NCBI GenBank assembly: GCA_944326905.1
Contig: CALVFU010000004.1
Span: forward strand, 80,619-115,948
Direction of reading: 5' to 3'
DNA length: 35,330 nt
Source: Candidatus Gastranaerophilales bacterium
GTDB lineage: Bacteria; Cyanobacteriota; Vampirovibrionia; Gastranaerophilales; Gastranaerophilaceae
Shown here: one piece after another, positions 16,294 to 23,511 of the stretch
Numbering within the stretch: position 1 is the first letter of the stretch
Layout: each line of letters starts with the position of its first letter
Program-made: the position numbers and the translations under genes
The notes under the pieces: generated by a model
The model's input: only the letters and a program-made list of their open reading frames with translations
What the model was told of the DNA's origin: nothing
Databases searched by the model: none

Positions 16294-17619
16294 ATGAAGT
16301 TTACACGATATATTAAAGAGATAGCTGAAATATCTGCCCCAATTATTATGGGGAATCTTGGTTTTATTTTTATTGGAGTGGGAGATGTTATTGTAGCAGG
16401 AAGACATTCTACACAAACACTTGCGGCGGTAAGTATTGCAACGGCTATTTTAAACTGCATAATGATGATAGGGATAGGGATTCTTTCTGCTGTAGCTCCG
16501 ATTGTATCGAATATGCGGGGAGAAGGCAAATCTCCTGAAAAATACTTTTATCCTACTGTTAAATTTGCTCTTATAATGGGGCTGTTTATATCATTATGTA
16601 TTATGGCAACGGTTCCTGTTATTGATTTCTTAGGTTATGATAAGGAATTAGCGGAATTAATAAAAGTGTATTCTATTATAACTGCATTTTCAACATTTGG
16701 TGTCCTTTTACACAGCTCAATAAAAGATTTTCTTCAATCGTTTGAAATTGTTCTGTTTCCTAATATTTTAACGGTTATTGCTGTATTTCTAAACCTTGGT
16801 TTAAATATAATTTTTGTATTCGGTCACTTAGGATTGCCGGAGATGGGAGTTGCAGGGCTTGCTTGGGCAAGTTTGATTACCAGGTATATAATGGGGTTTG
16901 GATTGTATTTTTATGCACTGCATAGACTCTCTATATCTATGTATAGCGACCATTCATATTATAAAAATTTATTAATAGTAGGAACACCGATAGCGTTTGC
17001 TATACTTATTGAATTTGTTGCATTTAATCTTGTAACTATTATCATGGGAAGGGTTTCAGGGGTGTACGCGGCTGCGCAGAATATAGTTTGTACTCTAACA
17101 ACAATCTCTTTTATGGTTCCGCTTGCGATAGCAAACGGGCTTGCTGTTAAAGTCGGGTATTCAAACGGAGCAAAAGACTATCTGGGAGTAAGGCGTTTTG
17201 CCTTATCTGGCATTTTTATGTCTGAGGCGTTTATGTTATGCAGTGCGTTAACTGTGGTTTCATTTCCTCATTTTTGGATTGGATTGTTTACAACTGATAA
17301 AGAATTGATTGCAGTTACTGTACCGATAGTATATTTGCTTGCTCTTTTTCAGCTATTTGACGGGATGCAGGTGACACTTGCCGGTATATTTAAAGGGTTG
17401 AAAGATACTAATATTGTTATGATTGCTAATTTGGTCAGTTATTGGATTGTATCAATACCTCTCGGTACCCTTTTAGCGTTTAAATTCAATATGAACATAA
17501 TGGGCTACTGGTATTCAATAGGAGCTGCAGCAGTACTTCTTTGCGCTATAATGCTTACAAAGCTGTTTATTAAATATCGAGATTGGCAGAAGCTTGCTCC
17601 TGCAAGTGATAAAAAATAA
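16294..17619 (+). CDS. MATE-family multidrug/cation efflux transporter
   Basis: Inner-membrane antiporter of 441 residues expelling drugs or cationic metabolites against H+ or Na+. About twelve hydrophobic segments in two homologous halves are seen. Family features include the N-terminal EIAEISAPIIMGNLGFIFIG, VGDVIVAGRHSTQTLAA after TM1, GIGILSAVAPIVSNMRGEG around TM2-loop, and PLAIANGLAVKVGYSNGAKD in the second half, matching the MatE repeats. The substrate cannot be assigned. It has no partner genes; the preceding gene ends in a terminator, and its stop abuts the 3' end of the convergent rnpB. A short AT-rich gap (16259-16293) must hold the promoter. No ribosome binding site is obvious. Confidence 0.92.
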   Translation: MKFTRYIKEIAEISAPIIMGNLGFIFIGVGDVIVAGRHSTQTLAAVSIATAILNCIMMIGIGILSAVAPIVSNMRGEGKSPEKYFYPTVKFALIMGLFISLCIMATVPVIDFLGYDKELAELIKVYSIITAFSTFGVLLHSSIKDFLQSFEIVLFPNILTVIAVFLNLGLNIIFVFGHLGLPEMGVAGLAWASLITRYIMGFGLYFYALHRLSISMYSDHSYYKNLLIVGTPIAFAILIEFVAFNLVTIIMGRVSGVYAAAQNIVCTLTTISFMVPLAIANGLAVKVGYSNGAKDYLGVRRFALSGIFMSEAFMLCSALTVVSFPHFWIGLFTTDKELIAVTVPIVYLLALFQLFDGMQVTLAGIFKGLKDTNIVMIANLVSYWIVSIPLGTLLAFKFNMNIMGYWYSIGAAAVLLCAIMLTKLFIKYRDWQKLAPASDKK

Positions 17620-17976
17620 AAGAATAAAGCAGCTCATAAGCCGTGTTCTGTTTTAATGTAATCATCTGTCTGGTATTACAATTGCTTGTAATCTCTAGCG
17701 ATTAGCCGGAAGTTGGCGGACACCTTTAAAGCCTTCCTGTCAATCTTGCATTCGTCCGGGGTTTACCTGGCGGATATTTTTCAATATCCCCGGTGAAGCT
17801 CTTAACTCACCGTTGCACCATCACCTGTGAAATAATATTTCCATCGGCAGTCTACATTTCTGTGGCACTTTCCACCGGCTTGCGCCGTCCGGAATTTCTC
17901 CGGCGGACTGTCCTTGAATGCACGGACTTTCCTCACTTTATTTTAATAAAGCGCGATTACCCGGCTGCTTTATTCT
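17620..17976 (-). ncRNA. rnpB: RNase P RNA, bacterial type A
   Basis: Catalytic RNA that matures tRNA 5' ends. On the minus strand it starts near AAAGCAGCCGGGTAATCGC and reaches the universal P4 5' strand GAGGAAAGTCCG (about 17923-17934). It continues through GGTGATGGTGCAACGGTGAG and the CAGACAGATGATTA region, and ends with ACAGAACACGGCTTATGAG before the P1 3' strand GCTGCTTTATTC. P1 is unusually long: GCTGCTTTATTCTTTT and its complement (17964-17979 and 17618-17633) frame the gene and, with the following T tract, probably form the terminator. Boundaries are good to a few bases. The 3' end abuts the MATE stop codon with no gap. The small ORFs overlapping it are not genes. Confidence 0.93.
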
Positions 17977-18100
17977 TTTATAAGTATATCAGAAATATAT
18001 TTAAAGTGCCGGCAGCAAAAGTTATTTACAATTGTTTACAAATTGTAGAAAACTTTTATACTATCTCATCCCTTGGTAGGATTGGTGTGTAACTAAAGTA

Positions 18101-18161
18101 TAAACTTTTGTAAAAAAAACTAAAGTTTTTCAAAATTGTGCCGTAATACTAAATATAAGTA
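18101..18161 (+). promoter_or_regulatory. Two-box upstream element (degenerate copy)
   Basis: TAAACTTTTGTAAAAA (18101-18116) matches 13 of 16 bases of box 1, and AATACTAAATATAAGTA (18145-18161) resembles box 2, with 28 nt between them. Box 2 ends 25 nt before the ATG at 18187. Similar layout to the copies at 15124 and 27196 but with weaker sequence identity. Confidence 0.4.
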
Positions 18162-18186
18162 GAGATTATTATGGAAGGATAGTAAT

Positions 18187-19566
18187 ATGCCTGAAGACCA
18201 AAACGGAGTATCATTATTTGGCAGAACTCTTGATCTAATGGAAGGCGATCCGATGGAGGAAATTTTTGCCCTAAACCTCGGTGACTTCATTTCAGAATAT
18301 TTTATATCAGATGAATTGGCAAATAAAATTGGTAAAGACCTTCGCTCTAAATCCGAAAAACTATCATCACAATTAAAAGAGCTAATATCAATATATTCTT
18401 TGGATAATACGCTTAGAGTACTTGGATTTAACTCTAGAGAAGAGTATGTGATTTATAATGCTATAGCAAAAACCATGACTCAAATTCTAGATACAGACCT
18501 TTGCCACATATATTTAACAAAGGAGTTTGCGAGAGAATTTCAAAATTCTGATAAAGATTTGCCTCTTGTTGGTACTTCTTTGGATTTTGACTATAATATT
18601 TACGATAAGGATTTAGGATACAAATTAACACGACGTAATGTTGTAGTGTCGGCGTATAAAACTATTAAACCGATAGAAATTGAAAATATAAATAACTGTA
18701 CCTCTTTTAAGCCGATAAAAGAATTAAATGAAGAAAAAATAAAGTCATTATTGGCTGTTCCTATGCATAATAATGCAAATCTTGTAGGTGTGGTAGTTAT
18801 AGAGAATTATAAACCTAAAAGGATAAAAAGGGCTTATCTAAAATTGCTAGAGGCGATTGCTGGTTTATTTGGAACATCTTTATCACTACAAAAGGCAATT
18901 GATTCGACACAAGAGCTTTTGGATGATGAGGGGGCATCTGTACCTGAACTTCAGCATAAGCGTGCAGAATTAACTGCATTGATAGGTGACTTAGGTGATC
19001 ACCAGCAGTCATTTGTTGAAAAACTGGTTAAGGCGGTAGATGAGAAAGGGCAGTATAAGGTTGCGCACTCTCAAAATGTTGCAAAACTAGCGCGTAAGAT
19101 ATGCAATCAGCTTCACTTAAATGAAAAGACAACGGATTTAATCTATTATGCAGGCTTACTCCAAAATATAGGAAGAATTACGCTGCCTGAATCTTTATTT
19201 GCATCTGATAAAAAGCTCACTAAAGAAGAGTGGGAAAAACTCCAAAACCATCCGAATGTTGGTGTTAATTTATTGATGAACATAAACTTCTTATCAGAAG
19301 TTATTCCATATATTCATTATCATAAGGAACGCTGGGATGGCAGAGGAGAGCCGGAAGGTTTAAAAGGTAATTCTATACCTCTAGGGTCAAGAATTATAGC
19401 TGTTGCTGATGCGTATTCAGCGATGATATCTGACAGAGCATACAGAGCGGCTCTCCCTAAAGAAAAGGCTATTTCTATTATAAAGGAAGAAGCTGGTGTT
19501 AAGTGGGATCCGATAGTTGTAGATGCGTTGCTGGATGTTTTAAAGCGGGGACCCCATAAACACTAA
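18187..19566 (+). CDS. GAF domain protein with a degenerate HD-GYP-type C-terminal domain
   Basis: Signalling-type protein of 459 residues, soluble, no transmembrane segment. Residues about 80-235 look like a GAF domain (ending SLLAVPMHNNANLVGVVVIENY). Residues about 265-455 align with HD-GYP domains: AHSQNVAKLAR (His294), LQNHPNVGVNLL (His355), YIHYHKERWDGRGEPEGLKG and IIAVADAYSAMISDRAYR (Asp408). The diagnostic HD metal pair, normally in LLHDIGK, is Gln326-Asn327 (LLQNIGR), and GYP is GEP. It is therefore probably not an active cyclic-di-GMP phosphodiesterase and may act as a sensor or scaffold. The ribosome binding site GGAAGGA precedes the ATG. A strong terminator follows. It shares upstream boxes and a similar N-terminal decapeptide (MPEDQNGVSLFG) with the next gene. 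Confidence 0.87.
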   Translation: MPEDQNGVSLFGRTLDLMEGDPMEEIFALNLGDFISEYFISDELANKIGKDLRSKSEKLSSQLKELISIYSLDNTLRVLGFNSREEYVIYNAIAKTMTQILDTDLCHIYLTKEFAREFQNSDKDLPLVGTSLDFDYNIYDKDLGYKLTRRNVVVSAYKTIKPIEIENINNCTSFKPIKELNEEKIKSLLAVPMHNNANLVGVVVIENYKPKRIKRAYLKLLEAIAGLFGTSLSLQKAIDSTQELLDDEGASVPELQHKRAELTALIGDLGDHQQSFVEKLVKAVDEKGQYKVAHSQNVAKLARKICNQLHLNEKTTDLIYYAGLLQNIGRITLPESLFASDKKLTKEEWEKLQNHPNVGVNLLMNINFLSEVIPYIHYHKERWDGRGEPEGLKGNSIPLGSRIIAVADAYSAMISDRAYRAALPKEKAISIIKEEAGVKWDPIVVDALLDVLKRGPHKH

Positions 19567-19586
19567 ATCTTAATTTATTTTAATAA

Positions 19587-19637
19587 AATGGGCGGAGAAA
19601 TTTTAAATTTTCCGCCCATATAATAGGCAATTTTTAA
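19587..19637 (+). terminator. Intrinsic terminator after the GAF/HD-GYP gene
   Basis: ATGGGCGGA (19588-19596) and TCCGCCCAT (19611-19619) close a hairpin extended by GAAATTT/AAATTT pairing. A T-rich stretch (ATTTTTAAT) follows about 12 nt further on. Confidence 0.7.
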
Positions 19638-19644
19638 TCTGAAA

Positions 19645-19661
19645 AATACTTTATATATATG
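19645..19661 (+). promoter_or_regulatory. Box 2 of the shared upstream element
   Basis: AATACTTTATATATATG shares 15 consecutive bases with box 2 of the copies at 15172 and 27196, and ends 28 nt before the ATG at 19690. Ten bases upstream, GCAATTTTTA also occurs at the same distance in the 27196 copy. A clear box 1 is not seen here; the preceding gene's terminator occupies that place. Confidence 0.5.
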
Positions 19662-19689
19662 TAAGTATTGGGAATTAAGGGAAGCAGAC

Positions 19690-20238
19690 ATGCCGGACGA
19701 GAAAAATGATATCAAAACATTTGGGACTCTTCAGAATTTTATCAATTTTGACGGGACAGGAACAGCGTTATCAACTTTCGGGGTAAAGGTCTCCGAGGGA
19801 ATTACTGTTGAGCAGTCTGTCGGCAATGATTGGGATAAAAATGGTAATATTTCAAATTTTAGAGGTATTACAGACTTTAAAACGTCAAATAAAATTGCTG
19901 ATTTAGGAAGAGCTGGTCTAAATTTTTCTTCACGTTCAAGAGTTTCGTATAATAATAATTCTGCCTCATTAGCAGAAAGATTTGCTCTAGGTCTAGATAT
20001 ACCTGTATCCGATAAACTTTCTTTTTATTTTACGCCGAACTCAACTACTACATATAATTTTAGAACAGGCAAGCTGTCTGAACCGACACTAAGCGTATAC
20101 AGCGGAGTAAATCTAAAATTTCAATTTATGAAAAATGATTGTACATTAACAGCTGAAGGTCAGGCTTATGATTTAATAAGAAAGCCGACAGCTCCTTCTA
20201 AGACAGGATTTAATTTAATGTTTAAAATGAATTTTTAG
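19690..20238 (+). CDS. Hypothetical small beta-rich protein
   Basis: Not recognised. 182 residues, predicted mostly beta strand with alternating hydrophobic residues and turns rich in Asn, Ser and Gly. It ends GFNLMFKMNF, an alternating pattern with terminal Phe as in outer-membrane barrels. No signal peptide exists: upstream the frame meets a stop at 19624 with no alternative start, so Sec export is not evident. The N-terminus MPDEKNDIKTFG resembles that of the preceding GAF/HD-GYP protein (MPEDQNGVSLFG). Ribosome binding site AAGGGAAG. It has its own upstream box and terminator, so is probably monocistronic but co-regulated with its neighbour. Confidence 0.75.
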   Translation: MPDEKNDIKTFGTLQNFINFDGTGTALSTFGVKVSEGITVEQSVGNDWDKNGNISNFRGITDFKTSNKIADLGRAGLNFSSRSRVSYNNNSASLAERFALGLDIPVSDKLSFYFTPNSTTTYNFRTGKLSEPTLSVYSGVNLKFQFMKNDCTLTAEGQAYDLIRKPTAPSKTGFNLMFKMNF

Positions 20239-20264
20239 GTTAGTTAGTTGTATGTAGGGTTTGT

Positions 20265-20302
20265 ACGCCGGAATTTTAGGAGTTAATTCCGGCGTTATTT
20301 TA
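20265..20302 (+). terminator. Intrinsic terminator after the small beta-rich gene
   Basis: ACGCCGGAATT (20265-20275) and AATTCCGGCGT (20285-20295) form a perfect 11-bp stem with a 9-nt loop, followed by TATTTT. Confidence 0.9.
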
Positions 20303-20532
20303 TAGTTACCCTCTTCATTCTAAAGTATTAATTTAAAAGAATTAACATAGTTGAAAAAATTAATTCTTTTGGGGATGAAAAAAGCCCTAAAAACAGGTTA
20401 ATATATTACTGTAAGTCGGTCACACCAAATGACAGATTTCGGGGTTACGAAAGATTTATAAAAATTTTGCATTCTTGATGGGTCGGCTTACGTCTTATAA
20501 TTTTTTATTATATATTTAAATTAGTTTTGTTT
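20303..20532 (+). other. Non-coding stretch with several inverted repeats, possible structured RNA
   Basis: No ORF. An 11-bp perfect inverted repeat, AAAAGAATTAA (20335-20345) and TTAATTCTTTT (20360-20370), is followed by a small GGG/CCC hairpin (20371-20388). Next comes an 11-bp helix, GTAAGTCGGTC (20411-20421) with GGTCGGCTTAC (20481-20491), which encloses TTTCG/CGAAA (about 20436-20451). Three pairs of the long helix are G-U on the plus strand and would be A-C mismatches on the minus strand, so any RNA is probably plus-strand. A T-rich tract follows (20493-20512). No known RNA class fits. Confidence 0.35.
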
Positions 20533-20564
20533 CGACAAAAACGCCCGCAAGGGCGTTTTTGTCG
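20533..20564 (-). terminator. Strong, symmetric intrinsic terminator
   Basis: CGACAAAAACGCCC (20533-20546), GCAA loop, GGGCGTTTTTGTCG (20551-20564): a perfect 14-bp stem with the T run inside the stem on both strands. It lies 25 nt past the stop of the minus-strand hydrogenase gene and could also end any plus-strand RNA from the preceding region. Confidence 0.88.
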
Positions 20565-20589
20565 TTATTTATTCAGTTTATATTTTAGT

Positions 20590-22050
20590 TTATTCTGTGC
20601 GTTCCAGATTTTCACTTTTGTCAAGTAACGTTTTGAGTTCTTTTTTTGCGGCGCGCGGAATATTGATTGTAGCGTTTCCTCCGATACATCCGCCTTCACA
20701 GCACATTACTTCAACTAAGTTACAGCCCGGGCAGGATTTATCTTTTGCAAATTTTTTCAAGTCTTTTGCTGTATCTTTTGTTAAACCGCTTACTATATAA
20801 GGTTTAACTTCCTCCGAATTTTTGCATACGGATTTTACAGCTTCTGCAACACCTGTTGTTACACCAAAATTCCGTCCTTGTTTTGAGCTTTCAACTGCAA
20901 ACTTATCTTCTTCGCATTCAGCGATTTCAATATGTTTTGCAATAAATAAGGCGCCAAGTTCTTCGTACGTCATTACATAATCAACATTAGGATTATCCAT
21001 AGATTCTTTTCTTTTGGCGACACATGGGCTTATAAACACTGTAATAGAATCAGGGTGTTCTTTTTTTACTATTTCTGCAGTATAGTAAAGCGGAGTTTGA
21101 GTTGTTGAACGAAATTCATTAATCTCTGGCAAGTGCTTTTTTACAAACTGGTTGTAGCCGGCGCAGCAGGAGGTTGTCATAAACGGAGCTCCGTTTTCCA
21201 TTCTTTCTTCAAACTCTTTTGCTTCATTTAGTGTTGTGACATCTGCACCTTGAGCGACTTCATAGACATCATAAAATCCTGCTTTTTTCATTGCGCTTTT
21301 TAATTGGTAAAGGTTACCCGGCAGCTGCCCGATTATAGATGGGGCAGCCATTGCTATGACTTTTTTAGAACCGTTTTTGATGTATTTAAGTATATCAATA
21401 ATTTGGCTTTTTTCATGTATTGCGCCAAATGGGCAGGCAGCTACGCATTTACCGCAGGAAATACACTGTTCAAAATCGATTCTTGTAATTCCGTTTTCAT
21501 CTTTTTGAATTGCACCGACGGGGCATGCATCTTCGCAAGGTACGGCAAGTTTAACTATAGCGTTGTATGGACAGGCGTTCATACACATTTTACAGCTTTT
21601 GCACTTGCTTCCGTCAATTTTAGACTTGCCGTTTACCATTTCAATAGCTCCGAATTTACAAGCTGATTGGCATGGGCGGGCTACACACCCTTGGCAAAGG
21701 TCTGTAACATAAATTCGGCTTGGTACACAGCCTGCACAAGCAGCGTCTAAGACTGTAAGTGGATTTTCATCAAGCTTATCTCTGTTAAGAGCTTCTTTTG
21801 CGTACTCTGATAAAAGTTTTGTTTCATCATCTTCTTCTAATGAAAATCCTAAACCTGCTTTAACTCTTTCCTTTAAAATTGCTCTTTCTTTGTAAATACA
21901 GCATCTATAAGGAACATCAGCGCCTTTAGGTCTCATATCGTAGGGGATAAGTCTTGTATTTTCTTCAAAATTATCAGAGAAAAAGGCTTCAATTATTCTT
22001 GCAAGAATTTCTTTTTTTAAATGTATTGATTGACTGTTATTATTTCCCAT
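20590..22050 (-). CDS. [FeFe] hydrogenase, putative group B (B1/B3) type
   Basis: Iron-only hydrogenase of 486 residues, probably a soluble enzyme disposing of electrons as H2 from ferredoxin. An N-terminal region with RCCIYKERAI and CAGC is followed by cysteine-rich ferredoxin segments: CQGCVARPCQSAC, CKSCKMCMNACPYNA and CISCGKCVAACPFGA (residues about 115-215), suggesting three or more 4Fe-4S clusters. H-cluster signatures are L1 TTSCCAGYNQF, L2 ISPCVAKRKES and L3 VMCCEGGCIGG, so all four H-cluster cysteines are present. L1 lacks the PAW of classical group A enzymes, as is typical for group B. No maturases (HydE, F, G) are in the window. A NuoE-like gene lies 51 nt upstream in the same operon. 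Physiological direction is inferred. Confidence 0.9.
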   Translation of the reverse strand: MGNNNSQSIHLKKEILARIIEAFFSDNFEENTRLIPYDMRPKGADVPYRCCIYKERAILKERVKAGLGFSLEEDDETKLLSEYAKEALNRDKLDENPLTVLDAACAGCVPSRIYVTDLCQGCVARPCQSACKFGAIEMVNGKSKIDGSKCKSCKMCMNACPYNAIVKLAVPCEDACPVGAIQKDENGITRIDFEQCISCGKCVAACPFGAIHEKSQIIDILKYIKNGSKKVIAMAAPSIIGQLPGNLYQLKSAMKKAGFYDVYEVAQGADVTTLNEAKEFEERMENGAPFMTTSCCAGYNQFVKKHLPEINEFRSTTQTPLYYTAEIVKKEHPDSITVFISPCVAKRKESMDNPNVDYVMTYEELGALFIAKHIEIAECEEDKFAVESSKQGRNFGVTTGVAEAVKSVCKNSEEVKPYIVSGLTKDTAKDLKKFAKDKSCPGCNLVEVMCCEGGCIGGNATINIPRAAKKELKTLLDKSENLERTE

Positions 22051-22101
22051 CTTATTTTCAACTTCCTATCTGTTCTAGTGTAACTAATTTAACAAGGTAA
22101 A

Positions 22102-22365
22102 TTACCCTTGTTGTTTTAAACATTTGTCTATTTCTTGTAAAACTTTATCAATTGTAGCTTCTTGAATAACAATATCGTTTACTTTAACGTAAGGAGCTTT
22201 AGAGTATTCAGAAGTATCAGTGCAGTAATTAAGACAAGTACTGCCTGTTATTGCGACATCTTCACCATATTTTTTATTTACGATATCAACTAAGTCGTGA
22301 AGCTGGGAGGAGCCCATAACAAAACAAGTAGTACCCATACAAATTTTTACATTAACTTTTGCCAT
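22102..22365 (-). CDS. Thioredoxin-like [2Fe-2S] ferredoxin (NuoE-type domain)
   Basis: Small electron carrier of 87 residues with the NuoE/HydA-gamma ferredoxin fold. The four cluster ligands are visible as CMGTTC (Cys9, Cys14) and CLNYC (Cys44, Cys48), the C-x4-C / C-x3-C spacing of this family. It lacks the helical N-terminal part of full NuoE, so it is a stand-alone domain. It is immediately upstream of the hydrogenase gene (51 nt) and probably shuttles electrons to or from it, or forms a complex with it. An extended -10 promoter lies upstream, and AAAGGAA precedes the ATG by about 8 nt. Confidence 0.88.
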   Translation of the reverse strand: MAKVNVKICMGTTCFVMGSSQLHDLVDIVNKKYGEDVAITGSTCLNYCTDTSEYSKAPYVKVNDIVIQEATIDKVLQEIDKCLKQQG

Positions 22366-22400
22366 CTTAAAAATTCCTTTACTAATTAGTGTGTAAGGAT

Positions 22401-22409
22401 ATTATACCA
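22401..22409 (-). promoter_or_regulatory. Extended -10 promoter of the ferredoxin-hydrogenase operon
   Basis: On the minus strand TGGTATAAT (22401-22409) is a perfect -10 with the upstream TG extension; no convincing -35 is seen. It gives a leader of about 30 nt before the ATG at 22365. Confidence 0.6.
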
Positions 22410-22431
22410 TAATCAGAAAAATTTTTGAGAA

Positions 22432-23511
22432 TTAAAATTTAACAATTTTTTTAAGTCCGCGCGGCTTATCCGGGTTTCTGTGCTTTTTTATAGCAATTTC
22501 GAGGGCTAGAAGCTGGCATATAACAACATTTGCAAACATATATTGGAGTTCGTTTTCACATTCAATGTTAATAGTCATATTTGCGTGAATATCTGGGTTT
22601 GGTTTGCCGATTATGTATAGAGCCGGGTTGTAATCTTTTTTGATATTTTGTAAATATTTTGCGGAAGTGTAAGAGATATTTCTTAGTGAAAGATATAATA
22701 AAACACTTTTGTTATTTAGAACGGCAACATGCCCGTGCATAAACTCGCCGAGAATAGCCGCATTAACATTTAAGTAAGAGGTTTCTTTTATTTTTAAAGC
22801 GGCTTCTTTTGCTAAAGAGTATGCGATACCATCTGCAGCAATAACGATATTTTTAGATTTAGCGATAAGTGCAGCAAGCTGCCGGACTTTTTTTCTTATA
22901 TTAAGGGCTTGGGTGATTATATCAGGGATACAATTAAGAGATGTTCGATAAGCTTTTACATATTCGTTTGTTTCATCGTGTTTTTTAGCAAGAGTAAGGG
23001 CGATAATAAGGAGGGTAAGCATTTGCGCTGTAAAGGATTTAGTAGCGGCGATACCAAGCTCTTTTCCTGCTGAGCAGCAGACTCTGTAATCACACAAATC
23101 CCATATTGTGGAGTTTTCTTTATTAGTAATACAGAGAGTGGGGAGGTGACCGAATTCTTTTACACGTCTTACAGCGCCAATTGTGTCGCTGGTTTCGCCT
23201 GATTGTGTAATAAAGATGTATAAAAGCCCTTCATCATGCGGAATTACGCTTTTTAGTAAAAACTCGCTGGAATAGATGGAGCGGGTTTCTATACCTGAAA
23301 TCCGCTCCAATAAATCAACTGCAAAACGTGCACAATGGTATGAAGACCCGCTAGCAACGATTATTACTCTGTTTACATTTTCTGGAATAGAAATATTTTC
23401 TGCTCCTTCTGTGTAGGCATGAATAATATCAGCCAGTACCATAGGCTGCTGGTATATTTCGCTTTCCATCCAATATTTAAATTTAGAGTTTTTCAGTTTT
23501 TTATCGCGCAT
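22432..23511 (-). CDS. SIS-domain sugar isomerase/deaminase (GlmS isomerase half without glutaminase domain)
   Basis: 359-residue cytoplasmic protein with two SIS domains, equivalent to the C-terminal isomerase part of glucosamine-6-phosphate synthase. Evidence: SEIYQQPMVL at the start, VASGSSYHCARFA and FITQSGETSDTI (sugar-phosphate binding), ELGIAATKSFTAQM, ALKIKETSYLN (catalytic Lys and Glu), GEFMHGHVAVL (catalytic His) and the C-terminal NPDKPRGLKK with the active-site lysine. The glutamine amidotransferase domain (about 240 residues) is missing, so it cannot channel ammonia from glutamine. It may be an ammonia-dependent synthase or a GlmD/NagB-II-type GlcN6P deaminase. It starts in a TAATG overlap with the gatB stop, so the two are translationally coupled. 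Confidence 0.87.
   Translation of the reverse strand: MRDKKLKNSKFKYWMESEIYQQPMVLADIIHAYTEGAENISIPENVNRVIIVASGSSYHCARFAVDLLERISGIETRSIYSSEFLLKSVIPHDEGLLYIFITQSGETSDTIGAVRRVKEFGHLPTLCITNKENSTIWDLCDYRVCCSAGKELGIAATKSFTAQMLTLLIIALTLAKKHDETNEYVKAYRTSLNCIPDIITQALNIRKKVRQLAALIAKSKNIVIAADGIAYSLAKEAALKIKETSYLNVNAAILGEFMHGHVAVLNNKSVLLYLSLRNISYTSAKYLQNIKKDYNPALYIIGKPNPDIHANMTINIECENELQYMFANVVICQLLALEIAIKKHRNPDKPRGLKKIVKF

Noticed and set aside
17793..18092. 99-codon plus-strand ORF
   Set aside because: Lies over rnpB on the other strand; no start signal.
20371..20491. Fluoride, c-di-GMP or glutamine riboswitch in the gap before the hydrogenase terminator
   Set aside because: Conserved core sequences of these classes are absent and no gene follows in the right orientation.
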